Assembly (NCBI GenBank): GCA_018333515.1
Contig: JAGXSZ010000022.1
Span: forward strand, 62,001-126,000
Length of the DNA stretch: 64,000 bases
Origin: Actinomycetota bacterium
GTDB lineage: Bacteria > Actinomycetota > Aquicultoria > Aquicultorales > Aquicultoraceae
Direction: 5' to 3'
In this document: positions 43,507 through 52,240 of the stretch, one piece after another
How positions within the stretch are numbered: the first letter of the stretch is position 1
Layout: the number at the start of each line of letters is the position of its first letter
The notes under the pieces: model-generated
What the model was told of the DNA's origin: nothing
What the model saw: only the letters and a program-made list of their open reading frames with translations
The model's database searches: none
Made by a program: the position numbers and the translations under genes

Positions 43507-45126
43507 CTATTCTATACCGATTAGAAAATAGTATACGGGCTGGCCGCCGTAGTGCATATCCAGCTCGATATCGGGAAACCGCTCCTCGAACATCGCCGAA
43601 AGTTCGTCTATTTGGTCGGCGTCTATCGTGTCGCCCGCCAAAATCGTCACCACTTCGCTCTCATCGTCCACCATCGTCTCGAGGAGCTTCATCGTCGTCG
43701 CAAGCACGTCGCCGCCGGAGGCCTTGATCTCGCCGGCGTAAAGCCCTATGGTCTCCCCTTTCTTGACCTCTCCGTTCTTCGTGTCTCGCATGGCGTATGT
43801 GACCTCACCCGTCTTTACCTGGTCGCATTCGATGGTCATCGCTTCGATGTTTTGCTCCAGCGAAGCATCTTCGTCAAAGGCCAACATAACCCCGAACGCC
43901 TCGGGTACCGAGGTCGTTGCGACGACGCCGACCGTTTTATCGGTCAATCCGTCGACCTGTTGGGCCGCCATGATAATGTTTTTGTTGTTGGGAAGAATTA
44001 TGACTTCGTCGCGTCGCAGTTTATTTACCGCGGCGACAAGGTCGGCCGTGCTCGGATTCATGCTTTGCCCACCATCGACAATCGCATGAACGCCGAGGTT
44101 AGACAGTATCTCTTTGACGCCTTCGCCGCCGGCGACCGCGATGATACCTATCCCCCGCTCCCGGTGGAGAGCGTCCTCTTCTTTCAAAGATTCGGTACGC
44201 AACTTCGACTGTTCGATGATGTTGTTTATCTGAACCTCGGATATCGTCCCGAGCCCGGTCGCGACTTGCACGACCGCTCCGGGGTCGTTGGTGTGAACGT
44301 GTATCTTCGTCAACTCCGGCGTGCCGACTACCAGCACCGAGTCTCCGTACTTCTCCATCTCGATTTCAACCTCGTCTAAATCGATGCCCTCGCTCTTTAA
44401 AATGAATTCGGTGCAATACGCGAACTCGATGCTCTCGTCTACTATCGTAAGCCGGTCGTTGTCGTCGACGATACCGTTCTCGAGTTTGACGCCTTTCTGA
44501 GCGGACAGGATTCCCTTGGCCATGATGAGAAGTCCATAGCCGCCGGCATCGACAACACCCGATTCTTTAAGTATGGGCAGCAACTCGGGTGTGCGCTCGA
44601 CCGACCGCTTGCCCTCTTCGATAATGTACGAAAACAGGTCGGCCGGGTGAAGATTCTTGCCGACAAGACGCATGCCCGCGTTCGCCATATCCCTTACGAC
44701 CGTCAACATCGTGCCCTCGACCGGTTTTTTTACGGCCTCGTATGCCGCCGTTGCGCCGCTGTCGAGCGCTTCGATTATGGCGTCCGCGTCGAGTTCTTCA
44801 TGCTCGGCCAAGCTCTCGCAGATGCCCCGTATTATCTGGGAGAGGATTACTCCCGAATTTCCGCGCGCGCCCATTAACGACCCATGGGTTATCACTTTAG
44901 CCAGCTCCGCGATGGACGCGTCGCCGGCTTTTACGGTTTCATCCCGGACGGTTTTCATGGTGAGCACCATGTTCGTGCCCGTATCCCCATCGGGAACCGG
45001 GAAGACATTGAGGCGGTTTATTTCATCCTGGTATCTGATGAGGGCCGCTAACGAAGCGTTTACGAGAGTGGCGATATCGCTTTTTGTGATGGTTTCCGGT
45101 AATTGGTCTCGCAGGCTAGCCTTCAT
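43507..45126 (-). CDS. fakA: DAK/DhaL-domain fatty acid kinase (FakA-like)
   Basis: 539 residues. N-terminal DhaL kinase domain with NVFPVPDGDTGTNMVLTM (metal-binding Asp), GARGNSGVILSQI and VDAGGYGLLIM; C-terminal DegV-like/DAK1-2 half to about 539. FakA phosphorylates fatty acids held by FakB to make acyl-phosphate for PlsX/PlsY. Next to a DegV gene and near the plsX cluster. Its start overlaps the DUF1858 gene by 11 nt. Confidence 0.93.
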   Translation of the reverse strand: MKASLRDQLPETITKSDIATLVNASLAALIRYQDEINRLNVFPVPDGDTGTNMVLTMKTVRDETVKAGDASIAELAKVITHGSLMGARGNSGVILSQIIRGICESLAEHEELDADAIIEALDSGATAAYEAVKKPVEGTMLTVVRDMANAGMRLVGKNLHPADLFSYIIEEGKRSVERTPELLPILKESGVVDAGGYGLLIMAKGILSAQKGVKLENGIVDDNDRLTIVDESIEFAYCTEFILKSEGIDLDEVEIEMEKYGDSVLVVGTPELTKIHVHTNDPGAVVQVATGLGTISEVQINNIIEQSKLRTESLKEEDALHRERGIGIIAVAGGEGVKEILSNLGVHAIVDGGQSMNPSTADLVAAVNKLRRDEVIILPNNKNIIMAAQQVDGLTDKTVGVVATTSVPEAFGVMLAFDEDASLEQNIEAMTIECDQVKTGEVTYAMRDTKNGEVKKGETIGLYAGEIKASGGDVLATTMKLLETMVDDESEVVTILAGDTIDADQIDELSAMFEERFPDIELDMHYGGQPVYYFLIGIE

Positions 45127-45319
45127 CTACGACCAATCCATTGAGTTCCGCGACAAGGTCTTCGATGCTTACATTGTGCATATTAGCGCCGTTTTCGAGG
45201 CTCTCCACAGATGACGCCAAGCAACCGACGCAGACCATGTCGTATTTTAAAAATATATCCATTGCTTTGGGGTGAGCCGTCAGCGCATCTTCGATGAGCA
45301 TGTCTTTTGAAAACCGCAT
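45116..45319 (-). CDS. DUF1858 small protein
   Basis: 67 residues. MLIEDALTAHPKAMDIFLKY and CVGCLASSVESLENGA match the DUF1858 fold, with a CxxC pair (about 30-33). GGGAGGAG lies just before the ATG. It is first in an operon with fakA and fakB, in the place where Firmicutes usually have asp23. Redox or metal role possible, not shown. Confidence 0.88.
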   Translation of the reverse strand: MRFSKDMLIEDALTAHPKAMDIFLKYDMVCVGCLASSVESLENGANMHNVSIEDLVAELNGLVVDEG

Positions 45320-45528
45320 ATCTCCTCCCAGTGAAGAAAGCCTTCCACTCGCCGCGTCACGGCTTAGGCTAATATTATCTGCAGATTATAACATAATTTC
45401 TCTCCCTGTTTACCGAACTCCTGCGCATGCGTCGCACTTTGACCTTCCGCTCATTTAGTTAAGTGGTGACACCGGATTTTATTGTTAAATCAGCGGAGGC
45501 TGCTTTTACCACCTGTTGGACTTGTTTG

Positions 45529-45780
45529 TTAGGCGGTTTCTTGTTTTGTTTGGATTATTTTTTCTCGCAAGAATTCCGGCGCGAAATCGGCGCCGTTTTT
45601 CCAAGCTAGCGTGTGGCCGATAATCTTAAAATTTTTGAAAAAAGAGACGTCCCTTAACGGTTCAAAAATCTCGCCTTCTAGTTCTGTTGAGAGATCAACT
45701 TCACCTTCAGCGCCATCGTTAAAAGCAAGCCACACTCTATGGTCTTTAATATATTTTGCCTTGATTACCCACGGCACCAT
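45529..45780 (-). CDS. DUF2442 family protein
   Basis: 83 residues. VWLAFNDGAEGEVDLS, FEPLRDVSFFKNFKI and AWKNGADFAPEFL are DUF2442 signatures. The gene lies 3 nt after a DUF4160 gene; these two families are often neighbours and have been suggested to form toxin-antitoxin-like pairs. Role here is inferred only. Confidence 0.88.
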   Translation of the reverse strand: MVPWVIKAKYIKDHRVWLAFNDGAEGEVDLSTELEGEIFEPLRDVSFFKNFKIIGHTLAWKNGADFAPEFLREKIIQTKQETA

Positions 45781-45783
45781 TTC

Positions 45784-46041
45784 TTACTCCAAAGGCTCGA
45801 TTTTATTCAAAGGTTTCCTTATTAGAGCTAACTCCCAGTTGTTCATTAATTCATCTTTATGCACAGTGTACCATTCGAGAACTGCGCTAAGCGCCCTTCT
45901 TGGAAACTTTCCCTGGACAACACCGGATTCAATTTCTACGATAACCGTATAGCCGCCATACTCAGCATGAAAATGTGCCGGAGAGTGTTCTCTGTAATAC
46001 ATGTAAATTATGATTCCAAGAAATCGACTTATTTCCGGCAT
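45784..46041 (-). CDS. DUF4160 family protein
   Basis: 85 residues. MPEISRFLGIIIYMYYREHS and PAHFHAEYGGYTVIVEI are typical of DUF4160. First gene of a two-gene unit with DUF2442. Small, soluble, function unknown; toxin-antitoxin role is possible. Confidence 0.88.
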   Translation of the reverse strand: MPEISRFLGIIIYMYYREHSPAHFHAEYGGYTVIVEIESGVVQGKFPRRALSAVLEWYTVHKDELMNNWELALIRKPLNKIEPLE

Positions 46042-46091
46042 AGCCTATTTTAGCATAATTACCGAGCTTGAGGGTATCTCCGCAGAGCCCT

Positions 46092-46298
46092 TTATCTCAC
46101 CACCACATACCCAAGCGCCGATATGTACGCCGCTAACACATCGTTCTCATACCGATGTGGATGCGTAATCTTCGCGATCTTCTCGTCTTCCATGATCTTT
46201 GCAGCATGACGTCCGCTAAGGCGGTCTCTGAAGCGAATCTCGATGAAGCGGACGTATTCTGTCGGCAGCGCTTCCAGTGCTTCTTTGGTGTCCTTCAT
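46092..46298 (-). CDS. Hypothetical protein, 68 aa
   Basis: ATG at 46298 with GAGGG 5 nt upstream. Sequence rich in charged residues with HAAKIMEDEKIAKITHPHRY in the middle; no family recognised. A second frame (46216-46398) overlaps its start and begins MDNLYHRNYSDIEAFLEACKG; one or both may be remnants of a decayed mobile or regulatory gene. Confidence 0.45.
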   Translation of the reverse strand: MKDTKEALEALPTEYVRFIEIRFRDRLSGRHAAKIMEDEKIAKITHPHRYENDVLAAYISALGYVVVR

Positions 46299-46451
46299 GC
46301 GCGCCCTCAGGTGTAAACCGCACCCCTTTGCATGCTTCTAGAAAGGCTTCTATATCGCTATAATTGCGGTGGTATAGGTTATCCATATTGATACGCACAA
46401 TTATCCAGCATGAACCCTACACCGCTTTTGTTTCAATCGCCCTCAAAGTCT

Positions 46452-46506
46452 TTTCAGGCTCATCTTGTATTAGAACGAAAGGTCCATTTCAGGCTCATCT
46501 TGTATT
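46452..46506. repeat. Two direct 20-bp repeats upstream of rpmB
   Basis: TTTCAGGCTCATCTTGTATT occurs at 46452-46471 and again at 46487-46506, a 35-bp period. They end 15 bp before the -35 box of rpmB. They could be paired regulator sites or the end repeats of a lost insertion sequence (IS21-type ends carry such repeats); I cannot decide. Confidence 0.6.
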
Positions 46507-46520
46507 GGACAACACTGATA

Positions 46521-46549
46521 TTGCCATTACCGGGAATAAATGATAATAT
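46521..46549 (+). promoter_or_regulatory. Sigma-70-type promoter of rpmB
   Basis: -35 TTGCCA (46521-46526), 17-bp spacer, -10 TAATAT (46544-46549). It lies ~38 bp before the rpmB ATG, which has GAGGAG upstream. Confidence 0.65.
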
Positions 46550-46586
46550 TGGTTTTTGTTTAATCTATTCTGAAGAGGAGATAGAC

Positions 46587-46778
46587 ATGGCCAGGAAATG
46601 TGTGATATGCGGTAAGGGGCCCATGAGCGGTAATAACATAAGCCATTCGCACCGCGTTACAAAGCGCCGGTTTAACGCTAACGTCCAAAAGGTGCGCGCA
46701 GTCATCGATGGTTCGCCAAAGAACGTCTATGTCTGCACCAAGTGCGTGAAAGCCAATAAGGTGGTTCGCGCGGTTTAG
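46587..46778 (+). CDS. rpmB: 50S ribosomal protein L28
   Basis: 63 residues. MARKCVICGKGPMSGNNISH and a second CTKC near the C-terminus form the zinc-binding (C+) L28. The ATG at 46587 has GAGGAG 7 nt upstream. Monocistronic: own promoter, strong terminator 17 nt after the stop. It is on the opposite strand to the fakA side of the cluster, as is common. Confidence 0.97.
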   Translation: MARKCVICGKGPMSGNNISHSHRVTKRRFNANVQKVRAVIDGSPKNVYVCTKCVKANKVVRAV

Positions 46779-46795
46779 CGGGCTAAAAATGCCGT

Positions 46796-46824
46796 CCCGG
46801 TCTTAAAGAAGGCCGGGTTTTTTT
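46796..46824 (+). terminator. Rho-independent terminator of rpmB
   Basis: CCCGG ... CCGGG stem with extra pairs (CCCGGtCTT/AAGgCCGGG type) and seven T residues. It lies just before the convergent phosphodiesterase gene end and may serve both strands. Confidence 0.9.
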
Positions 46825-46827
46825 GTT

Positions 46828-47391
46828 TTATCCGATAGCGAGCGACCTGACTTCCGAACCATCTGTCAGCGAAACGATTTTAACCAACCCGTCCTCGAAC
46901 AGTCCTACCGTTGGAAAATCCTCGTCCCCTTTGGGAAGCGCCGCGCTCCCGGGATTTACGATTAGCAAACCGCCTCGCTTCTCCAGGCGAATCACATGCG
47001 TATGGCCGAGCGCAACGATATCCAGATTGTATTTACCGCCAAGTTCGAGCAGGTCGGCTTCGCGGTGCGTGTGGCCGTGCGTGGCCATCAGTGAAAGGCC
47101 GCCGACATAGACTAGAGCATAAGGCGCCTGTATCGGGTAGTCGAGAGCGTTGGTGTCGACTTGCGCGTCGCAATTGCCCCGCGCGAAGACCATTGGATAT
47201 GGCGCGCTGTTCAACGCATGCGCGAGCTTCATCGGATTGTATTCTTCGTAGCGCGGGTTGAAGGGCCCGCTCCCCAGGATATCGCCCATATGTATCACGA
47301 GGTCGGCGCCGTCGAAGACCATTTCGGCCTTTTCCCATGCGTCGATGTAGCCGTGCGTGTCGCTAATCAGCCCTATCTTCAAGGTCGTCAC
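46828..47391 (-). CDS. Metallophosphoesterase, YfcE/MJ0936 family
   Basis: 187 residues. Calcineurin-like motifs: IGLISDTHGYIDAW (DxH), LVIHMGDILGSG (GD), VFARGNCDAQVD (GNCD), MATHGHTHR and ALGHTHV (GHxH). GTG start at 47391 overlaps thiD by 29 nt, so it rides in the thi operon. Hydrolyses phosphodiesters; substrate unknown. Confidence 0.93.
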   Translation of the reverse strand: MTTLKIGLISDTHGYIDAWEKAEMVFDGADLVIHMGDILGSGPFNPRYEEYNPMKLAHALNSAPYPMVFARGNCDAQVDTNALDYPIQAPYALVYVGGLSLMATHGHTHREADLLELGGKYNLDIVALGHTHVIRLEKRGGLLIVNPGSAALPKGDEDFPTVGLFEDGLVKIVSLTDGSEVRSLAIG

Positions 47392-48229
47392 TCCTTCTAA
47401 CCGAATCGTCCCTCGCCGCTTCCATGTCGCGCTTCGACGCTTCCGATATGGGCAAAGGCACAGCCTGAAGGCTCCCTTTGCCCAGTAACGCCGCGCCCTT
47501 GATCTTTTTTAGCACATAGGCTTTAGCCCTGTCCACAGCGTCATATGCCTCCAGCCCGTGCGCCAGATACGCGCATATCGCCGAAGCGGTCATGCAGCCG
47601 GTACCTCGGACATTGCCCTTCTCTACCCTTAACGCCTCGTAATAGTATTCGTCCGTTCCATTATATAGCAGGTCGCCCGAGACCGGTCCCGAGAGATGCC
47701 CGCCTTTGATGAGAACCCATCCGACCCCGGTATCTTTTATTATCGCAGCCGCCTTCTTAAGGTCGGCTTCGTTCTTGATGGATACGCCTGCGAGTAGCGC
47801 CGCCTCATCTATGTTGGGGGTCACCATAAACGCTTTCGGCAGAAGTCTTTTTTTGAATACCGCCGTCGCGGCCTCCGAGGTCAAAAGCCTGCCGTCGGTC
47901 GCACGGATGACGGGGTCGATGACCGATTTTACACCGGGGTTCTCGCTGATTATTCGCGCGGCCTCCATGATGTTCTCGGAGCTGCCGAGCATCCCGGTCT
48001 TTATCCCGTCGATACTCGTATCCGCGAATATGGCGTCTACTTGAGAGCGGACGATTCTCGAGCAGAGCACTTCGAAAGCGACCACGCCGGTGCTGTTTTG
48101 GGCGGTAACGGCGGTTATCGCCGTATACGGATAGGTCGCGCACTCCGTCAGCGCAAGCATGTCGGCTTGAATGCCGGCGCCTCCGCTCGGGTCGGAGCCC
48201 CCGATAGCTAAAACCTTCTTTATCTCCAT
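47363..48229 (-). CDS. thiD: Hydroxymethylpyrimidine/phosphomethylpyrimidine kinase
   Basis: 288 residues from ATG 48229 (an ATG 9 nt earlier is equally possible). VLAIGGSDPSGGAGIQADML, TGMLGSSENI and VRGTGCMTASAICAYLAHG are ThiD signatures. Phosphorylates HMP to HMP-PP for ThiE. Last biosynthetic gene of the operon. Confidence 0.95.
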   Translation of the reverse strand: MEIKKVLAIGGSDPSGGAGIQADMLALTECATYPYTAITAVTAQNSTGVVAFEVLCSRIVRSQVDAIFADTSIDGIKTGMLGSSENIMEAARIISENPGVKSVIDPVIRATDGRLLTSEAATAVFKKRLLPKAFMVTPNIDEAALLAGVSIKNEADLKKAAAIIKDTGVGWVLIKGGHLSGPVSGDLLYNGTDEYYYEALRVEKGNVRGTGCMTASAICAYLAHGLEAYDAVDRAKAYVLKKIKGAALLGKGSLQAVPLPISEASKRDMEAARDDSVRRSDDLEDRAD

Positions 48230-48239
48230 CGTGACCATC

Positions 48240-49238
48240 CTAGAAGTGGGTGTACCCTGATTGCTTCATCGGGCTTTCACTGCCGGCCCAATCTATAACG
48301 GTTATACCGTGCGCACTCTCTACGACCTCGCCCACCACCGTCACCTTTAGGCAGGCTTCGGCAAACGCGCTTTCCGCCGCCCCTTGAAGTTGCGGTGATA
48401 ATGTGAAGACCAGGCCGTAGTCCTCGCCTCCGCCCAACGCCAAATCGATGGCGCGCTCACCGGTGAGCGCCGCCACGCTGTCGACGCCCGCCGCTATCGG
48501 AACCTTATCCAGGCGGATGCGCGCCCCCACTCCGCCGGCCTCGCAGATATGCGCGACCTCGCTCGCCAGCCCGTCGCTGATGTCCTCCATCGCGTTGACC
48601 CCGAGCGAGGAGAGAATCCGTCCCGCCTTTACCTGCGGCTCGGGCTGAAAATGCGCCTTTTTTAGCGCGGCGGCGTTCTTGACCTTCGGCTCGATATCCG
48701 GATGGAGAACCAGGCGCAAGCCCGCGGCCGAGGCGCCAAGCTCTCCGGTGACCATTATTATGTCGCCGACCTCCGCGTCGCTCCTACGGCTCAAATTCTC
48801 CTCTTCGACCTCACCCATCAAGGCGACGTTTATAATCAACTTCTCCGACCTGGTTACATCGCCGCCGACGATACGGACGCCGTTGGCCTGCGATATTTCG
48901 GCCATGCCGCGATAGAGGTTCTCGACGTAGGCCACCTCGGTTTCGGGAGGCAACGCTAGGGATACGACCGCGTAACACGGAAGCCCTCCCATCGCGGCGA
49001 TATCGCTGATATTTACCGCGATCGATTTATATCCCAACTGATGGGGAGTTATCGACTTCAAGATGAAATGGACGTCTTCGACCATAAGGTCGGTGGTCAA
49101 AAGCGCGTAATCGAGTTCGGTCTTCTTGACCACGGCCGTGTCGTCGCCAATGGTCAAAATGACCCGCTCGTCCGCCTGCTCGACTATCCGCGCGATACGC
49201 TCGATGAGCGCGAACTCACCGATATCCTCTACTTTCAT
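48240..49238 (-). CDS. thiL: Thiamine-monophosphate kinase
   Basis: 332 residues from ATG 49238, which overlaps the thiC stop as TGATG; a longer frame to 49292 lies inside thiC. GEFALIERIARIV, LTIGDDTAVV, DLMVEDVHF, MGGLPCYAVVSLALP and GGGEDYGLVFTL are typical. Makes the final coenzyme TPP from TMP. Confidence 0.95.
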   Translation of the reverse strand: MKVEDIGEFALIERIARIVEQADERVILTIGDDTAVVKKTELDYALLTTDLMVEDVHFILKSITPHQLGYKSIAVNISDIAAMGGLPCYAVVSLALPPETEVAYVENLYRGMAEISQANGVRIVGGDVTRSEKLIINVALMGEVEEENLSRRSDAEVGDIIMVTGELGASAAGLRLVLHPDIEPKVKNAAALKKAHFQPEPQVKAGRILSSLGVNAMEDISDGLASEVAHICEAGGVGARIRLDKVPIAAGVDSVAALTGERAIDLALGGGEDYGLVFTLSPQLQGAAESAFAEACLKVTVVGEVVESAHGITVIDWAGSESPMKQSGYTHF

Positions 49239-50539
49239 CAACAAGACTCGCTTCGCGTCCCGAGGTGTTCCGCAACGATCTTCATCGCGCAAAAATCACC
49301 GCACATGGTGCAGCCTTCGATGTCGGCCGCTTTGCGCTCTCCGTGGGCCCGCGCCGCTTTGCCGGGGTCGATGGCGAGCCTGATTTGCTCGTTCCAATCG
49401 AGCGCTTTGCGCGCTTTGGCCATCGACAAATCCCAATCCGCCGCGCCTTTAACGCCTTTGACAATGTCGGCGGCGTGCGCGGCGATGCGCGACGCGATTA
49501 CGCCCTCGTGGACATCTTGCGTGGTGGGTAAACCGAGATGCTCTCTCGGTGTGACATAGCATAAGAAATCGGCCCCCGAGACGGCCGCCATCGTCCCGCC
49601 GATAGCCGCCGTTATGTGGTCGTAACCCGGAGCGACATCGGTGACGAGCGGCCCGAGCACGTAGAACGGCGCCCCTTTACAAATCTCTTTTTCAAGCCTC
49701 ATGTTGGCGGCAATCTGGTCGAAAGGCATGTGTCCCGGCCCTTCGACCATCACCTGCACATTTACAGCCCGTGCGCGGTCGACCAGCTCACCTAGGACCA
49801 GCAGCTCTTGGATTTGCGCCCTGTCCGACGCGTCCGCGAGGCAACCGGGCCTCAGCCCGTCCCCGAGGCTGAGGGTCACGTCATGTTCGCGGGCGATTTC
49901 GAGAAGCCGGTCGTACATCTCGTATAAGGGGTTTTCCTTCTGGTTGTGAATCATCCAGCCGACCGTCAACGCGCCGCCGCGACTTACGATATCGGTGACT
50001 CTTCCTTGCCGCTCCAAAGCATCGAGACTCTTCCAGGTTATTCCCGAGTGGACCGTCATAAAGTCGACGCCTTCGCGGGCTTGTTCTTCTATGACCTCGA
50101 AGATATCTTCGGCGGTCATATCGACAATCGTGCCGCGCCTTTCCTTCGCCAGAACCGCCGCCTGATAGATGGGGACCGTCCCGACTGGAAGAGGGCACCT
50201 CTCGATGATGGCCCTGCGTATCTCGACGAGCGGCCCGCCCGTGCTCAAATCCATGACCGCGTCGGCGCCCGCGTTTATCGCCGCCGACAGCTTCTCAAGC
50301 TCTTCGTCTAAGTGCGGGTACTCTTCGGATGTGCCGATATTGGCGTTTACCTTGGTGCGAAGGCCGTCGCCGACGGCGACGACCTTGGCGTTTCGCCGAT
50401 TGACATTTAGCGGTATCACCACGGTGCCCTTAAGAAGCCTCTCCACCAACAGCTCTTGAGCCACGCCTTCCTCTTTTGCGACCGCCGCCGCCGCATCAGA
50501 AACTCGCCCCGCTTTCAAATCATCTATAATCGTCGCCAT
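49238..50539 (-). CDS. thiC: Phosphomethylpyrimidine synthase ThiC
   Basis: 433 residues. [53 protein letters not shown] and [13 protein letters not shown]-terminal [12 protein letters not shown] binds the radical-SAM [4Fe-4S] cluster. Converts AIR to HMP-P. Full pyrimidine branch is thus present; the thiazole branch (thiG, thiS, thiH) is not in this window. Confidence 0.97.
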   Translation of the reverse strand: MATIIDDLKAGRVSDAAAAVAKEEGVAQELLVERLLKGTVVIPLNVNRRNAKVVAVGDGLRTKVNANIGTSEEYPHLDEELEKLSAAINAGADAVMDLSTGGPLVEIRRAIIERCPLPVGTVPIYQAAVLAKERRGTIVDMTAEDIFEVIEEQAREGVDFMTVHSGITWKSLDALERQGRVTDIVSRGGALTVGWMIHNQKENPLYEMYDRLLEIAREHDVTLSLGDGLRPGCLADASDRAQIQELLVLGELVDRARAVNVQVMVEGPGHMPFDQIAANMRLEKEICKGAPFYVLGPLVTDVAPGYDHITAAIGGTMAAVSGADFLCYVTPREHLGLPTTQDVHEGVIASRIAAHAADIVKGVKGAADWDLSMAKARKALDWNEQIRLAIDPGKAARAHGERKAADIEGCTMCGDFCAMKIVAEHLGTRSESC

Positions 50540-50546
50540 ACAAACC

Positions 50547-51203
50547 TCAAATCACATGTTTTTTCTTATATCGCCCTATCATATCGTTCAGGAGCGCGGT
50601 CTCGTTCTCCATATCGGCGGCGCCCGCTATCGCCGAAATCATCGCTATTCCGTCGGCGCCAGCCTCTAATACTCCTCCAATATTATCAGCGGTAAGCCCT
50701 CCAATAGCAACTACCGGCACGCTCACAGCCGCCACAACCTTCACCAGTCCTTCTATACCCATAGCCGGGGCTGCATCATCCTTGCTCATCGTGGGATATA
50801 TGGGGCCGAGCCCGATATAGTCGGCGCCGTCGTGGGCGGCCTCGACGGCTTCGCTAAAGTTCGTCGCCGATACGCCTATTATATATCCATCGCCCATCAA
50901 CTTGCGCGCGGCCCGGCAGGGCATGTCGTCTTGGCCGAGATGGACCCCGTCGGCATTGACCGCGAGAGCTATATCGACCCGGTCGTTGATGATAAGGAGC
51001 GCTCCCGAAGCCGCCGTTACGGCGCGCAACCTAGTCGCCGCCTCCAGCATCACGCGACTCGAGGCCTTCTTCTCACGGTACTGTATTATGCGGGCGCCGC
51101 CGGCCACCGCCGCCTTCGCCATCCCGATATGGGTTCGCTCTCGATAGTCGGCGGTAACCACGTATAGGCCTACCCGCTCTTTGAGGCTAAACGGGAAGCT
51201 CAA
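50547..51203 (-). CDS. thiE: Thiamine-phosphate synthase
   Basis: 218 residues. [60 protein letters not shown] and [13 protein letters not shown]. Joins HMP-PP and HET-P to TMP. Overlaps thiM by 17 nt. Confidence 0.96.
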   Translation of the reverse strand: MSFPFSLKERVGLYVVTADYRERTHIGMAKAAVAGGARIIQYREKKASSRVMLEAATRLRAVTAASGALLIINDRVDIALAVNADGVHLGQDDMPCRAARKLMGDGYIIGVSATNFSEAVEAAHDGADYIGLGPIYPTMSKDDAAPAMGIEGLVKVVAAVSVPVVAIGGLTADNIGGVLEAGADGIAMISAIAGAADMENETALLNDMIGRYKKKHVI

Positions 51204-52005
51204 TCCGGAGGTTCGCCTCCCTTATAATCGCGTCCGAATCGAGCGCATATACCGCGTCGTAGAGAGCGGCGTGGAAGCTGCCCGGTTTTCCCTGGGTAGA
51301 GGCCGCCGCCCTTTCCCCCGCGATGCCGAAGACCGCCAATGCCCCTGTCGCCGCCGTGAAATAGTCGTTTTGAACGGCCGCGAAGCCGGCGGTAATCGTC
51401 GTCGACATACAGCCGGTGCCGGTAATCGTCGCCATCATGGCGTCGCCGTTTCGCACAAATGCTATTCTTTCGCCGTCGGTGATGGTGTCCTCCGCGCCCG
51501 TAACGCTTACGACACAGCCTTCGCTCTTGGCTAGAGACCGCGCCGCATCGACGATATGCTCATTCTTTCCAATGGCCTCGACGCCCTTTATCTCACCGCC
51601 GGCGCCGGCCAAAATGCCGATTTCGGCGCTATTGCCCCTAATGACCGCCATCTTCACATCTTTCAGTAATGACTTCACAGCCTCGGTCCTGAGTGTCGTC
51701 GCCCCGGCTCCGACCGGGTCGAGAACGACCGGCACGCCGAGCGCATTAGCTTTCTTTCCGGCTATTATCATAGACTCGATCAGCTCCGGGACGAGCGTGC
51801 CGATATTGAGCAGAAGCGCCCCCGCGAACCCGACCATCTCCTCGACCTCCTCGCGCGCGTGCGCCATCACCGGCAAAGCGCCGAGGCACAGCGTCATGTT
51901 CGCCGTCTCGTTCATCACGACGAAATTCGTGATATGGTGGACCAGCGGCTTCCGCTCCCTTATTTTGACCAAGTCGTCCGCGATTTCTTTTACGAATGTC
52001 TCCAT
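51187..52005 (-). CDS. thiM: Hydroxyethylthiazole kinase
   Basis: 272 residues from ATG 52005 (GGAGG six nt upstream; the preceding ATG at 52008 is too close). KPLVHHITNFVVMNETAN, VVLDPVGAGATTLR, VIRGNSAEIGILAG and ITGTGCMSTTITAGF. Phosphorylates the salvaged thiazole. First gene behind the TPP riboswitch. Confidence 0.96.
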   Translation of the reverse strand: METFVKEIADDLVKIRERKPLVHHITNFVVMNETANMTLCLGALPVMAHAREEVEEMVGFAGALLLNIGTLVPELIESMIIAGKKANALGVPVVLDPVGAGATTLRTEAVKSLLKDVKMAVIRGNSAEIGILAGAGGEIKGVEAIGKNEHIVDAARSLAKSEGCVVSVTGAEDTITDGERIAFVRNGDAMMATITGTGCMSTTITAGFAAVQNDYFTAATGALAVFGIAGERAAASTQGKPGSFHAALYDAVYALDSDAIIREANLRIELPV

Positions 52006-52052
52006 CATCTTCCTCCTATTGTTAAAAACTAGTACCGCGTCACCTTAATTTC

Positions 52053-52149
52053 TTTGTCATTCTGAGCGAAGCGAAGAATCTCAACTGTTGCATTATGCCA
52101 TAGTCTGAGATTCTTCGCCTCCGCTATCGCTACGGCTCAGAATGACAAA
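52053..52149. repeat. MITE-like palindromic repeat in the thiM leader
   Basis: 97 bp with ends TTTGTCATTCTGAGC and GCTCAGAATGACAAA, and inner arms GCGAAGAATCTCA and TGAGATTCTTCGC. This GTCATTCTGAGCGAAGCGAAGAATC palindrome is known from many unrelated genomes as a small interspersed repeat. It lies between the riboswitch terminator and the thiM start and carries no gene. Confidence 0.82.
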
Positions 52150-52193
52150 CATAAGGATTAACGTGTTCCGGTGCTCGTATTGTTGAAAACACA

Positions 52194-52230
52194 ATAAAAT
52201 AGAAGCCGCACCAACAGGGGTACGGCTTCA
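52194..52230 (-). terminator. Expression-platform terminator of the TPP riboswitch
   Basis: Minus strand: GAAGCCGTACC ... GGTGCGGCTTC stem with one mismatch, loop CCTGTT, followed by TATTTTATT. It begins ~12 nt after the aptamer, so TPP binding should favour termination before thiM. Confidence 0.78.
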
Positions 52231-52240
52231 AGCCTATCAT

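Noticed and set aside
43552-44379. 275-codon plus-strand frame
   Set aside because: Antisense to fakA; no motif, no ribosome site.
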